This document shows, in pieces, positions 1-7,806 of a stretch of DNA of 64,000 nucleotides; the stretch's first letter is position 1; each line of letters opens with the position of its first letter. The translations under genes were made by a program, and so were the position numbers. The DNA lies in the NCBI RefSeq assembly GCF_025566965.1, contig NZ_JAOQJL010000007.1:1-64000 (forward strand), given 5' to 3'. Source of the DNA: Blautia_A ammoniilytica. GTDB lineage: Bacteria; Bacillota; Clostridia; Lachnospirales; Lachnospiraceae. Under the pieces are notes generated by a model. That model made no database searches. It was given only the letters and a program-made list of their open reading frames with translations, and was not told the origin of the DNA.

Positions 1-249
1 CTCTTTCATGGTCTGACGCATGCTTTTTATCCCATAGAGATACTGAATGAATGGTATCTTTATCAGCATGACGGGATCCATACTGGGACGGCCGTTATCC
101 GGACAGTATTTTTCTTCAACCAGATCATAAATAAAATTCCAATCGATTGCCCTATCAATTAATCGCAGCATATGGTTTTGAGGTACCATGTCATCCATGG
201 AAAACATCATCATTTGTTCTCTTTTTTTATCTGTATTTTTCGTCATCAT
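1..249 (-). CDS. IS1182-family transposase, N-terminal part (runs off window)
   Basis: An open frame of 83 codons begins at ATG 249 and continues beyond base 1, so only the N-terminus is seen. The segments DLVEEKYCPDNGRPSMDP and LIKIPFIQYLYGIKSMRQT are typical of the N-terminal region of IS1182-type DDE transposases. A ribosome site GAAGGGCGG sits just upstream of 249. A 9-bp perfect inverted repeat (264-272 with 278-286) lies in the leader, and a CCCTGC/GCAGGG hairpin at 310-325 probably marks the edge of the insertion sequence. The catalytic residues would lie outside the window, so activity cannot be judged. The family call comes from recognised sequence style. Confidence 0.8.
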   Translation of the reverse strand, partial: MMTKNTDKKREQMMMFSMDDMVPQNHMLRLIDRAIDWNFIYDLVEEKYCPDNGRPSMDPVMLIKIPFIQYLYGIKSMRQTMKE

Positions 250-263
250 AAAAAACACCGCCC

Positions 264-325
264 TTCTGATATTTATTATATCAGAAAAGTGGTTCCAACA
301 ATAGCAAAACCCTGCAAAAGCAGGG
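264..325. repeat. Inverted repeats at the 5' edge of the IS element
   Basis: Two hairpins are visible: TTCTGATAT (264-272) with ATATCAGAA (278-286), and CCCTGC (310-315) with GCAGGG (320-325). The first lies immediately upstream of the transposase ribosome site. The second probably belongs to the IS end or insulates the element. The exact IS terminus is not defined here because the other end is outside the window. Confidence 0.5.
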
Positions 326-341
326 CTTTGTCTACAGTCTG

Positions 342-376
342 CGGCGGCTTGAAATGTAATATTTCAAGGCCGCCGT
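342..376. terminator. Hairpin downstream of hcp
   Basis: A long GC-rich inverted repeat is present, with arms reading CGGCGGC-TTGAAAT and ATTTCAA-GGCCGCCG around a short loop. It lies about 160 bases after the hcp stop on the minus strand. No T-run follows, so it is either a weak terminator or an mRNA-stabilising hairpin. The remainder of the 250-531 gap shows no credible gene. Confidence 0.4.
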
Positions 377-531
377 TCCGCGCCGCAAGGCCGATTGTAA
401 CGGTCTTGCTGTGACACCAGCGCAGTTATTAAGAAAAGGGTCAATATAAACCGTTAGCCGCTTGGCTACTGGGCAAAAGACGGAGACGAGAAGCAAGTAG
501 TACTTACCCGTATATGCCCTGAACAGCGATG

Positions 532-2127
532 TTATTTGAGGAGATGCTTCAGATCCTCTTCCGGCGTAGTGATGGGGGCAATTCCGAAGTTCTCTACGAG
601 ATAGTTCAGCACATTGGGCGAAACGAACGCCGGCAACGTGGGGCCAAGGCGGATATTCTTGATCCCCAAGTACAGCAGCGTCAGCAGGATGCACACAGCT
701 TTTTGCTCGTACCAAGAGAGCACCATAGACAGCGGCAGATCGTTTACACCGCAACCGAAAGCATCGGCAAGGGCAATGGCAATCTGAATAGCGCTGTAAG
801 CGTCGTTGCACTGTCCGACATCCATCAGACGGGGCAGACCGCCGATGGTGCCGAGGTCAAGGTCGTTGAAACGGTATTTGCCGCAGGCAAGGGTCAGCAC
901 TACGGTATCGGCAGGCGTCTGCTTGACAAACTCTGTATAGTAGTTGCGGCCGGGCCGTGCACCGTCGCAACCGGCAACCAAGAAGAAATGCCGGATTGCG
1001 CCGGACTTGACAGCCTCGATGACCCGATCTGCCACGCCAAGCACTGTGCTGCGGGCAAAACCAGTCAGGACCGCGTTGCCGCCGTTAATGCCGGTGAAAG
1101 GCTTGTCCTCGGAGTAACCGCCCAGTTCCAAAGCCTTCTCAATCACCGGGGTAAAGTCCCTGTCCTCTCCGATGTGCATCATTTCGGGGTAAGATACCAC
1201 CGCCGTGGTGAACACACGGTCAGCATAGCTTGCTTTTGGCGGCATCAGACAGTTGGTGGTGAACAGCACCGGCGCGGGAAGCTCCGCAAATTCCTTCTGT
1301 TGGTTCTGCCATGCTGTGCCGAAATTGCCCTTGAGGTGGGAATACTTTTTCAGCTCAGGATAGCCGTGAGCGGGAAGCATTTCGCCGTGAGTGTAGATGT
1401 TGACGTCCTTGCCTTCGGTCTGCTCCAGAAGGAGCTTGAGATCGTGGAGGTCATGTCCGGAGATGACGATGAACGGTCCCTTTTCCACTGTCAGGGGTAC
1501 GGTAACAGGCGTGGGCGTTCCATAGCTTTCGGTGTTGGCTTTGTCCAGAAGTGCCATGCACTTGAGATTTTTCTCACCAACCTCCATCACGATAGGCAGC
1601 AGCTCGTCCATGTCCCAATCCTCGCCAATGGCAAAGAGCGCCTTAGCGAAGAAGCGATTCACGGCTTCATCGGCATAGCCCAGCACCATGGCGTGATGGG
1701 CGTAGGCTGCCATGCCCCGCACCCCGAAAAGAATGAGTGACTTGAGACTGCGCACATCTTCCTGCGCGTTCCAGAGCAAATTCATATCGTAATCATCATT
1801 CCGCCCACAACGAGAGCTGCAGCTGGAGCAGTTTGGTACCAGCCGTTCCTTTTCCGCGTGTACACGGTCGATCAGCTCGCGGATTGTCTTTTCGTTGAAG
1901 TTCACATTGGTGACAGTGGTGAACAGCCCCGTGATCATCAGCCGCCATGTGTCGGCGTTGACCGGGGTATCGCCGTCTGTGGCTCTGGCCAGCCCGATGA
2001 GTGCGCTCGTCAGCTCGTCCTGAAGTTTCGCCACATCGGCGGTCTTGCCGCAGACACCGGCCTTCCCGGTGCAGCCGGTGCAGCCCACTGTCTGTTCACA
2101 CTGAAAGCAAAACATCTTGTTATCCAT
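532..2127 (-). CDS. hcp: Hybrid-cluster protein (hydroxylamine/NO reductase type)
   Basis: The protein has 531 residues, the usual size for the anaerobe-type Hcp. The N-terminus carries the four-cysteine iron-sulfur motif CFQCEQTVGCTGC followed by a further Cys at about residue 25. Later segments match the hybrid-cluster ligand regions, for example NCSSCSSRCGRNDDYD near residue 95 and GCDGARPGRNYY in the C-terminal half. Members reduce hydroxylamine and are implicated in NO detoxification in the cytoplasm. The start at 2127 is preferred over an upstream in-frame ATG because AGAGAGG stands 8 bases before it. It follows the ferredoxin gene by 19 bases, so the two are probably co-transcribed. 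Confidence 0.95.
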   Translation of the reverse strand: MDNKMFCFQCEQTVGCTGCTGKAGVCGKTADVAKLQDELTSALIGLARATDGDTPVNADTWRLMITGLFTTVTNVNFNEKTIRELIDRVHAEKERLVPNCSSCSSRCGRNDDYDMNLLWNAQEDVRSLKSLILFGVRGMAAYAHHAMVLGYADEAVNRFFAKALFAIGEDWDMDELLPIVMEVGEKNLKCMALLDKANTESYGTPTPVTVPLTVEKGPFIVISGHDLHDLKLLLEQTEGKDVNIYTHGEMLPAHGYPELKKYSHLKGNFGTAWQNQQKEFAELPAPVLFTTNCLMPPKASYADRVFTTAVVSYPEMMHIGEDRDFTPVIEKALELGGYSEDKPFTGINGGNAVLTGFARSTVLGVADRVIEAVKSGAIRHFFLVAGCDGARPGRNYYTEFVKQTPADTVVLTLACGKYRFNDLDLGTIGGLPRLMDVGQCNDAYSAIQIAIALADAFGCGVNDLPLSMVLSWYEQKAVCILLTLLYLGIKNIRLGPTLPAFVSPNVLNYLVENFGIAPITTPEEDLKHLLK

Positions 2128-2146
2128 CTTGAAAGCCTCTCTTTCT

Positions 2147-2857
2147 TTAATCAAGTATATTTCCGTCCGTGGAAATGGTCATAACCTGCCACGGAATGAA
2201 TTTTCCACTGTTCTGCAAAGCGGTTTTCGCTGCATACTCCAGTCCACCGCAGCAGGGAACCTCCATGCGCACGATGGTTACGCTCTTGATGTCGTTATTG
2301 CGAATGATCTCGGTGAGTTTTTCCGAATAGTCCACGCTGTCGAGCTTCGGGCAGCCCACCAAAGTGATATGTCCCTTAATGAACCGCTCGTGGAAAGCGG
2401 CATAGACGTAAGCTGTGCAGTCGGCAGCAATAAGCAGCTTTGCACCGCCAAAATAAGGCGCATTCACGGGAACCAGCTTGATTTGTATCGGCCACTGGGA
2501 AAGACGGCTTTGCACCTGGGCGGGAGTAGCCGTAGCGCCGGACGGCTCTGTGTGCTGCATGGTTTTCATCCGTGTTCCGGGGCAGCCACCGTGAAGGTGC
2601 ATCCCCTCCTGCTGCATCTTTTTCTGTTTATTGGCGAGTACCGCCTGTTCATCATATGCAGCAGCTTCACGTTCCACAAAGGAGATCGCCCCGGTGGGAC
2701 AAGTGGGCAGACAGTCACCCAAACCGTCACAGTAATCGTCCCGCATCAGCTTTGCCTTGCCGTCCACCATGGTGATAGCGCCCTCGTGGCAAGCGGCAGC
2801 ACAGGCACCGCAGCCGTTGCATTTATCTTGATCGATCTCAATAATTCTTCTTTTCAT
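2147..2857 (-). CDS. 4Fe-4S ferredoxin-type protein, Hcp partner
   Basis: The protein has 236 residues. An N-terminal two-cluster ferredoxin domain holds CNGCGACAAAC and, in the second repeat, CDGLGDCLPTC, which lacks the usual second cysteine. The C-terminal part keeps VGCPKLD and PCCGGLEYA, further likely metal or redox cysteines. The start at 2857 is chosen because AAGGAGG precedes it; an upstream in-frame start would read through the promoter region. It is the first gene of the hcp operon and probably supplies electrons to Hcp. The family is common beside hcp in Clostridia; the electron-donor role is inference. Confidence 0.88.
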   Translation of the reverse strand: MKRRIIEIDQDKCNGCGACAAACHEGAITMVDGKAKLMRDDYCDGLGDCLPTCPTGAISFVEREAAAYDEQAVLANKQKKMQQEGMHLHGGCPGTRMKTMQHTEPSGATATPAQVQSRLSQWPIQIKLVPVNAPYFGGAKLLIAADCTAYVYAAFHERFIKGHITLVGCPKLDSVDYSEKLTEIIRNNDIKSVTIVRMEVPCCGGLEYAAKTALQNSGKFIPWQVMTISTDGNILD

Positions 2858-2892
2858 AACCGTGCCTCCTTGCTTTTTTAAGCATACTATAC

Positions 2893-2927
2893 TATAATAC
2901 AATCAACAAGTCGGTTGAATTTTCAAC
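2893..2927 (+). promoter_or_regulatory. Divergent promoter with candidate Crp/Fnr-type operator
   Basis: Between the ferredoxin gene and the Crp/Fnr gene, TATAAT at 2893-2898 is a good -10 box for the rightward gene. TCAAC (2903-2907) pairs with GTTGA (2914-2918), and GTTGAA (2914-2919) pairs with TTCAAC (2922-2927). These overlapping inverted repeats sit where a Crp-family regulator would control both directions. Binding is inferred from position and symmetry only. Confidence 0.5.
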
Positions 2928-2941
2928 GAGAGAGGATTTTT

Positions 2942-3604
2942 ATGAAAGATTTTTTATCCATTCTTCGGTCATCTCAGCTTTTCTCCGGCATTTCCGAGAA
3001 TGAGCTTACATCCATGCTGTCCTGTCTTGGCACAAGAAAAGAGGATTTTCCAAAGAAAGCTTTTGTGCTGCGCGCCGGTGATACGGTAGGTTCGATCGGT
3101 ATTGTGCTGTCGGGAAGTGTACTGATTATACAGGAGGATATTTGGGGAAACTGGAATATCCTTTCAAAAGCCGGACCGGGACAGACCTTTGCTGCCGTCT
3201 ATGCCTGCGCTCCAGGTTCCAGACTGAATGTAAGCGTCATAGCGGAAACGCCTGTCACCGTAATGTTTTTGAATGTAAAGCGCATCCTAAATGTGTGCCC
3301 GTCTGCATGCTCACATCACAGCCGAGTAATCCGAAATCTTCTCAGTGAACTTGCCGAGAAAAATCTGCGGTTTAACGAAAAACTCACGCATATGGGACAG
3401 CGTACCACGCGGGCAAAGATCATGTCCTACCTTTCCGCAGAAGCACAGCGACTCGGAAAATACGAATTTGACATTCCTTTTTCAAGACAGCAGCTTGCGG
3501 ATTATCTTGGCGTTGAGCGTAGCGGACTGTCGCTGGAGCTTGGAAAGATGAAAAAGGATGGTCTCCTCGATTATCACAAGAACCATTTTGTCTTGCGGTT
3601 ATAA
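2942..3604 (+). CDS. Crp/Fnr-family transcriptional regulator (HcpR-like position)
   Basis: The protein has 220 residues. Residues 1-120 form a cyclic-nucleotide-binding-like beta-roll, with GDTVGSIGIVLSGSV characteristic of the fold. The C-terminal part has a winged helix with SRQQLADYLGVERSGLSLEL as the recognition region. No Fnr-type cysteine cluster is obvious at the N-terminus. The start at 2942 has GAGAGGA upstream. It is divergent from the ferredoxin-hcp operon and shares an intergenic region with paired inverted repeats. It therefore probably acts as the nitrosative-stress regulator of hcp, as known for Crp-family regulators next to hcp in other anaerobes. Confidence 0.88.
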   Translation: MKDFLSILRSSQLFSGISENELTSMLSCLGTRKEDFPKKAFVLRAGDTVGSIGIVLSGSVLIIQEDIWGNWNILSKAGPGQTFAAVYACAPGSRLNVSVIAETPVTVMFLNVKRILNVCPSACSHHSRVIRNLLSELAEKNLRFNEKLTHMGQRTTRAKIMSYLSAEAQRLGKYEFDIPFSRQQLADYLGVERSGLSLELGKMKKDGLLDYHKNHFVLRL

Positions 3605-3639
3605 CGCCTTAATTCCAGTAAAGGGATATCCTCACAGTT

Positions 3640-3953
3640 ATGGCTTTTTGCATACTTAAGTTTATCGCTGGTTGGACAAGCGTAGCTATCAACATCAAGA
3701 CAATTACAACAATCCAAATATTTGTCAAAGATGACTTTCGTGGCCAAGTTATTGGCACTCTGACAGCAGTATCATATGTGATGCAGTTTCTCTTCTATTT
3801 AGATCAGTTGAAAGAATTAGGCTTTTCCACTGATGTGAAACGCTCGCCTATTATGCCAGCACAACGCTTTCAGAAAAAGAAGTCGAGGAATTGACAGAAG
3901 ATGAGCGAATCAAAAGAAGAAACGCTTTATTAGATGAACAGTTTGGATTTTAG
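3640..3953 (+). pseudogene. Chimeric gene relic: MFS transporter fragment joined to an unknown coding remnant
   Basis: The first 50 codons read like a piece of a major-facilitator transporter, with GWTSVAINIKTITTIQI followed by the loop motif DDFRGQVIG. From about 3802 the sequence switches to unrelated text, DQLKELGFSTDVKR. It then resumes in another frame as AYYASTTLSEKEVEELTEDE and ends at a TAG at 3951-3953. This implies a junction of two genes plus a frameshift near 3842. I do not recognise the second fragment. It lies directly upstream of the integrase relic, so it may be the end of a small gene from the same dead element. Confidence 0.5.
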
Positions 3954-3997
3954 GCTCCCAAGAATCGCTGTATGCGATAAGAAGGAGGCTATTATTT

Positions 3998-4494
3998 ATG
4001 AAATTACCAAATGGTTATGGAAGTGTAACCAAAATGTCAGGGAAAAGACGAAATCCCTGGGTTGTAAGAAAAACAGACGGATATATACTTGATCCGGAAA
4101 AAGGGACAAAGAAACAGAATTATATTATCATCGGATATGCTTTGAAATATGTATCTGCAACAAAGATTATTCTACATATGTCGATGTTGCAAAATATAAG
4201 GATCGTAATCCAAACAAACTTGACCGCAACAAATTCAGCAAAGAAGAAGTTGAACGTGTATGGACTATGCAGGAGGATCCCTATTATCAGATTGTTCTGA
4301 TGCTTCTTTACAAAGGCTGCCGTATCAGCGAATTTCTGGATCTTAAGAAAGAAAATGTCCATCTGGAAGATTGTCGGACATTCCGGAGCAATGACTCTTA
4401 CAGAACGTGTCTACACGCATCTTGATGTTCGGATCTTGATCGATGCCGTAAACAAAATTGTGGAGGATAGAGAAAATAGAGAGGAAGGTATGTA
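3998..4494 (+). pseudogene. Degenerate tyrosine integrase (relic of an earlier integrated element)
   Basis: The start MKLPNGYGSVTKMSGKRRN is typical of the N-terminal domain of ICE/phage tyrosine integrases, and a good ribosome site GAAGGAGG precedes 3998. The frame is broken near 4130. In a second frame the text continues as KDRNPNKLDRNKFSKEEVER and GCRISEFLDLKKENVHLE, which holds the catalytic Arg. It then jumps, after a deletion, to GHSGAMTLTERVYTHLD, which holds the catalytic His and Tyr. At least one frameshift and loss of the middle of the catalytic domain make it inactive. It stands on the chromosomal side of the rpsI junction, facing away from the living ICE. Confidence 0.8.
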
Positions 4495-4500
4495 AACAGA

Positions 4501-4548
4501 AAAAAGCAGATATCAGGAGTATAAAAATCTTACTCGTATCTGCTTTTC
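4501..4548 (+). terminator. Intrinsic terminator after the integrase relic
   Basis: AAAAGCAGATA (4502-4512) pairs perfectly with TATCTGCTTTT (4537-4547) around a 24-base loop. The repeat begins a few bases after the relic's stop codon. The remaining 4549-4680 stretch contains no gene I can support. Confidence 0.6.
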
Positions 4549-4680
4549 TTATACCTCTCTGTTTCATCAAAAATCCGACCACATAGTTGCTGTGATTTTT
4601 GCTGCATACGTGATGCATACGCGCTACATATCCACAAAGTTCCACCACGTTTTTGAGCATCTCACTGGGATGCATGGGTA

Positions 4681-4717
4681 AAGAAAAACCCCAGAAACAC
4701 AAGGTTTCTGAGGTTTT
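4681..4717 (-). terminator. Displaced terminator of the rplM-rpsI operon
   Basis: AAAACC plus CAGAAAC pairs with GTTTCTG plus GGTTTT (4685-4717) with a single mismatch and a 5-base loop, and a T-rich tail follows on the minus strand. It directly follows the displaced rpsI 3' tails on that strand. The simplest reading is that it is the native operon terminator, now separated from rpsI by the ICE. Confidence 0.65.
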
Positions 4718-4742
4718 GTATACGTTTTGATCGTTCTTTTGA

Positions 4743-4811
4743 TTATCTCTTTGAGAACTGAAATTATCGCTTGCTGAACTGCGGAGCGCGACGAGCGGCT
4801 TTGAGACCGTA
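4743..4811 (-). pseudogene. Two stacked rpsI 3'-end remnants at the left ICE junction
   Basis: On the minus strand, 4811-4764 encodes YGLKAARRAPQFSKR and a stop, identical in protein to the C-terminus of S9 in this window. Immediately after it, 4760-4743 encodes QFSKR and a second stop, a shorter copy of the same tail. The first copy contains the 14-bp attachment core. Upstream of 4811 the rpsI identity ends, as expected at an ICE junction. Two tails in tandem suggest more than one integration event at this site. Confidence 0.8.
4798..4811. repeat. Left attachment core (attL)
   Basis: GCTTTGAGACCGTA, identical to 56559-56572. To its left lies displaced rpsI 3' sequence; to its right identity with rpsI stops and element DNA begins. 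It is the likely strand-exchange region of the integrase; the exact crossover bases within it cannot be fixed from one copy. Confidence 0.8.
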
Positions 4812-4875
4812 TTGGCGTACAGTTTAGCGCCGGTTTTCCTTGATTTTATGGGCTTTTTGGCCTCTGCCCTCAAAT

Positions 4876-4906
4876 GTTGCCCCAGTATTTAATCATAAAA
4901 ATGGGG
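4876..4906. repeat. Subterminal repeat near left end
   Basis: This stretch begins GTTGCCCCAGTATTTAATCA and resembles two copies at the opposite end (56329-56358 and 56370-56402), all in the same orientation. It lies inside the element, between attL and the integrase stop. Position and conservation suggest an arm-type site for the integrase or a site for another terminus-binding protein; this is inference. Confidence 0.5.
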
Positions 4907-4911
4907 GCATT

Positions 4912-6123
4912 TTAGACACCAACAGATGGAGCAAATGCAGCATTTACAACACTCAGAAGTTCCTCCGGTTTATTATACTTCACCTGCGCGTAAATGTCCA
5001 TAGTCGTCTTACTGTTTTCATGCCCGGCAAGATATTGAACAGTTTTTGGGTCAATGCCTGCATACAGCAGGTTAGTAATATAGGTGTGACGAAGTTGATG
5101 TGGGGTTACATCAAAGTCAATGGCATACACTAACTTCGGGTTATTTTTCTGATGACTGCCAGGGGTAGGCGTTACCGTACACTTCACGCACTGGCCATTT
5201 ACATACTTATAATAGTTATGGGGTTTCGTAGAGCGAACGGTTACATATTTCCATACCCGCTGAAACTGCGAAGATGAAAGAGGATTTCCATTTCTGTCAG
5301 CAACCACATATTCCGATTCGGTTTTCTCTTTCACTTCCCGCAGGCAGTCTGTCAAACACTTTGGGATCGGAATATCTCTCCGAGCCGCCTTCGTTTTCAG
5401 CGTTGTGGAAATCACCGGCCTGTTATGTTCTGAGCGCCATGCCCTCCGTACAGAGATGTACGGCGTAGGAACATCCAGAAATACGCAGTCCCATTGCAGT
5501 CCCAGAATTTCTTCACGACGCAGGCCGGAATATAAAGCGATCATTATAAAGGTATAGGGCGGAAGCCCTCGGACAGTATCTAAAAGTAGCTTCACTTGCT
5601 CATCCGTCAAGGCATTTATCTTTTTCCCCGGTTTTCCCCCTTTGGCCGAGAGTCCCTCACAGGGATTATATTCAAGTAACTGGCTTCGCTCTGCCGAATA
5701 AAAGACACATTTCAGGAGCATATTTACCTTACTATACAATCCAGCAGATTTTGAAGCCAATGGAATCATCGCAAGCCGAATATCGTCTGCAGTCACATCC
5801 TCAAGATACATATCGCCTAAAGGTTTGACAATATAGTTGTTCATGGTCTGGGTATATCCTCTCAACGTGCCGGAAGATACCTTTGCCGACTGCATGAGCA
5901 ACCACTTCTCGCAATACTCTGCCACCGTTGGATGTTTTCTGCGGAAAACCGCCTCCTCTACCTGGCGTCGAGCCTCCATCTCCTTTAACTGGAGTTCCTC
6001 GCAGGTTTCAGCATACAAGTCCACCCTTTTTCCATCGGCATCGGTGATCCGAGTCCTGTAATATTGAATCCCCCTCCGCATGGCAGTGCCATACCGGGGA
6101 ACATTTTCTTGTTTTTTCGCCAT
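4912..6123 (-). CDS. int: Tyrosine integrase 1 of the ICE
   Basis: The protein has 403 residues, the usual size for ICE integrases. An N-terminal arm-binding region is followed by a SAM-like core-binding domain (about 65-150, PTVAEYCEKWLLMQS) and the catalytic domain. Catalytic residues are visible: Arg202 (GLRREE), His342 and Arg345 (PHQLRHT), His368 (GHEN) and nucleophile Tyr378 (MDIYAQV). It ends about 100 bases from attL, as expected for the integrating recombinase. It is closely related along its whole length to integrase 2 upstream. A remnant of an xis 3' end lies in its leader, so it probably arose by duplication or tandem acquisition of an xis-int pair. Confidence 0.93.
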   Translation of the reverse strand: MAKKQENVPRYGTAMRRGIQYYRTRITDADGKRVDLYAETCEELQLKEMEARRQVEEAVFRRKHPTVAEYCEKWLLMQSAKVSSGTLRGYTQTMNNYIVKPLGDMYLEDVTADDIRLAMIPLASKSAGLYSKVNMLLKCVFYSAERSQLLEYNPCEGLSAKGGKPGKKINALTDEQVKLLLDTVRGLPPYTFIMIALYSGLRREEILGLQWDCVFLDVPTPYISVRRAWRSEHNRPVISTTLKTKAARRDIPIPKCLTDCLREVKEKTESEYVVADRNGNPLSSSQFQRVWKYVTVRSTKPHNYYKYVNGQCVKCTVTPTPGSHQKNNPKLVYAIDFDVTPHQLRHTYITNLLYAGIDPKTVQYLAGHENSKTTMDIYAQVKYNKPEELLSVVNAAFAPSVGV

Positions 6124-6196
6124 GATTTCAGTTCCTTTCTATTTAATATGTATTTCAGCGCCGATACCTTCTTTATACTGAAAAATCATGGCTCTA

Positions 6197-6252
6197 TCAA
6201 AGGTGCGATTCTGGGAAACGCAAAGGGCGGGGAACACTCCCCGCCCTTTGTA
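6197..6252 (-). terminator. xis-tail relic and terminator between the two integrases
   Basis: AAAGGGCGGGGA pairs with TCCCCGCCCTTT (about 6222-6252) around a 4-base loop, just after the integrase 2 stop. Beyond it on the minus strand, 6220-6197 reads RFPESHL plus a stop. This matches the last residues KSHL of the intact xis, and the 14-bp string TCAAAGGTGCGATT is shared exactly with the xis 3' end at 7560. The intergenic unit therefore looks like a truncated second xis. Confidence 0.6.
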
Positions 6253-6266
6253 CGTTTTCCGTCAAA

Positions 6267-7499
6267 TTATTGTGCCGCTTCGTATTCACCGCCATCCCAT
6301 TCTGCAAAGGCTCCGCTTAAAACTCCTGCCAGTTGCTCCGGCTTGTTGTACTTTACCTTCGCATAAATGTCCATCGTGATCTTACTGCTCTCATGGCCAG
6401 CCAAGTATTGAACTGTTTTCGGGTCTACCGAAGCATGAATCAAATTTGTGATGTAGGTATGACGAAGCATGTGTGGCGTAACCTCAAAATCCAAGCTATA
6501 TACCACATGACCATTGTTCCGTGCTTTTTCACCCAGCTTCGGGTAAAGCATATACTTCACATATTTCCCGTCCACAAGTTTGCGAGCTATCCTCGGTTTT
6601 GCTGTCCGTGTCACGATATACTGCCAAAGCCGCTTAAACTGCGTATAAGACAACGGCTCTCCATCCTGGTTGGCAATTACATAGTCTGATGTCGATTTTT
6701 TCTTTGCCGCTTTCAAGCACTCTGCCAAACGATCCGGGAGAGGGATATTCCGCTCCGCAGCCTTCGTTTTTAACTCTGTGAGAATGACCGGCCTATTATG
6801 TTCCGTGTGCCACGCCCGCCGGACCGTCAAATACGGCGCATCTGTATCCAGATATACCGAATCCCATTGCAGTGCAAGGATTTCTTCCCGCCGCAGCCCG
6901 GCATACAGGCCAATCATCACAAATACATAGGGCGGCAACCCACGAATGGCGTCCAAAAGCCGTTCTACCTGTTCATCCGTCAAAGCCTGCCGCTCCTCCT
7001 GCGGAACGCCTCCGCCTTTTGCCTCAAGGTATATCGTCGGGTTTGTATCAATCACATGGCTCTCCTTGGCCGCCCGGAAAATAGACTTGTAGAGGATTAC
7101 CACGGACTTATATACTGAAGCCGACTTTTTAGAGACTGGCACAAGGGCAACCTGGATGTCATCCAGGGTTACATCGGCCATTCGTTTCTCACCCAGCTCC
7201 TTGATAATATGCCGCCGCACCTTGGATGTATAATCAATCAATGTGGTGGCACGGATATGGACGGACTGCATCAGAAGCCACTTTTCACAATACTCGGCGA
7301 CCGTGGGGGATTTACGCCGGAATGTGGCGTTGTCGATTTGCTCAAGAGCCGCCATTTCCTTGTCGTAAACTTCCTCGCGGGTTTTTCCGTAAAGAATCAC
7401 CCGTTTGCCATCTGCGTCCTCAATATCTGTTTTGTAATACTCATGCCCATTTATCTGGACTTTGCTGTACCTGGGAATTCGTTTTCTTTTTGCTGCCAT
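6267..7499 (-). CDS. int: Tyrosine integrase 2 of the ICE
   Basis: The protein has 410 residues, with the same layout as integrase 1: core-binding domain with PTVAEYCEKWLLMQS and catalytic residues Arg203, His343, Arg346, His369 and Tyr379 (MDIYAKV), all intact. GGAGG precedes the ATG at 7499. It lies downstream of xis, making the usual xis-int order. Both integrases look functional, which is unusual for a single element. One may serve excision or integration at a different site, or the pair may be a remnant of a composite element. Roles cannot be assigned from sequence. Confidence 0.93.
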   Translation of the reverse strand: MAAKRKRIPRYSKVQINGHEYYKTDIEDADGKRVILYGKTREEVYDKEMAALEQIDNATFRRKSPTVAEYCEKWLLMQSVHIRATTLIDYTSKVRRHIIKELGEKRMADVTLDDIQVALVPVSKKSASVYKSVVILYKSIFRAAKESHVIDTNPTIYLEAKGGGVPQEERQALTDEQVERLLDAIRGLPPYVFVMIGLYAGLRREEILALQWDSVYLDTDAPYLTVRRAWHTEHNRPVILTELKTKAAERNIPLPDRLAECLKAAKKKSTSDYVIANQDGEPLSYTQFKRLWQYIVTRTAKPRIARKLVDGKYVKYMLYPKLGEKARNNGHVVYSLDFEVTPHMLRHTYITNLIHASVDPKTVQYLAGHESSKITMDIYAKVKYNKPEQLAGVLSGAFAEWDGGEYEAAQ

Positions 7500-7560
7500 T
7501 TTTCTACCTCCAAATGCAATCGGTGTTGTATCTTTGTTTTACCAAAACCGCACGATTTGC

Positions 7561-7803
7561 TCAAAGGTGCGATTTGTTTCCTCGCACATTTCGGTAGGTT
7601 GCTTTCTTTTCCACAGGTTTTGCCCGATAGGTGCATTTAGCAACATATTCCTGAAGGTAGGCAGAAGTGAAATATACGCACCCATTCGGTACATATTGAA
7701 TATAGGAAATCAAACCGCTGTTTCTGGCTTCATCCAAGGTGGCAAGGCTGATTCCCAACAGTTTTGCCGCCTCCTTACGAGTAATCAGCTTTTCCATATC
7801 CAA
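7561..7803 (-). CDS. xis: Excisionase / MerR-like HTH protein
   Basis: The protein has 80 residues and a single N-terminal winged-helix: LITRKEAAKLLGISLATLDE is the helix-turn-helix, followed by a wing and a basic tail. Such proteins direct the integrase toward excision. The start is probably TTG at 7803, which has GGAAG at ideal spacing; the alternative ATG at 7797 is spaced too far. It starts 3 bases after the stop of the MazF-like gene and is followed by integrase 2, so the three probably form one transcript. Confidence 0.82.
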   Translation of the reverse strand: MDMEKLITRKEAAKLLGISLATLDEARNSGLISYIQYVPNGCVYFTSAYLQEYVAKCTYRAKPVEKKATYRNVRGNKSHL

Positions 7804-7806
7804 TCT

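Noticed and set aside
529..1740. 403-codon plus-strand open frame opposite hcp
   Set aside because: Hcp on the other strand is unambiguous; the antisense protein is unstructured and His/Gly-rich.
4343..4873. 176-codon minus-strand frame at the left junction
   Set aside because: It reads through the terminator, the rpsI tails and the junction in a frame other than rpsI, so it is accidental.
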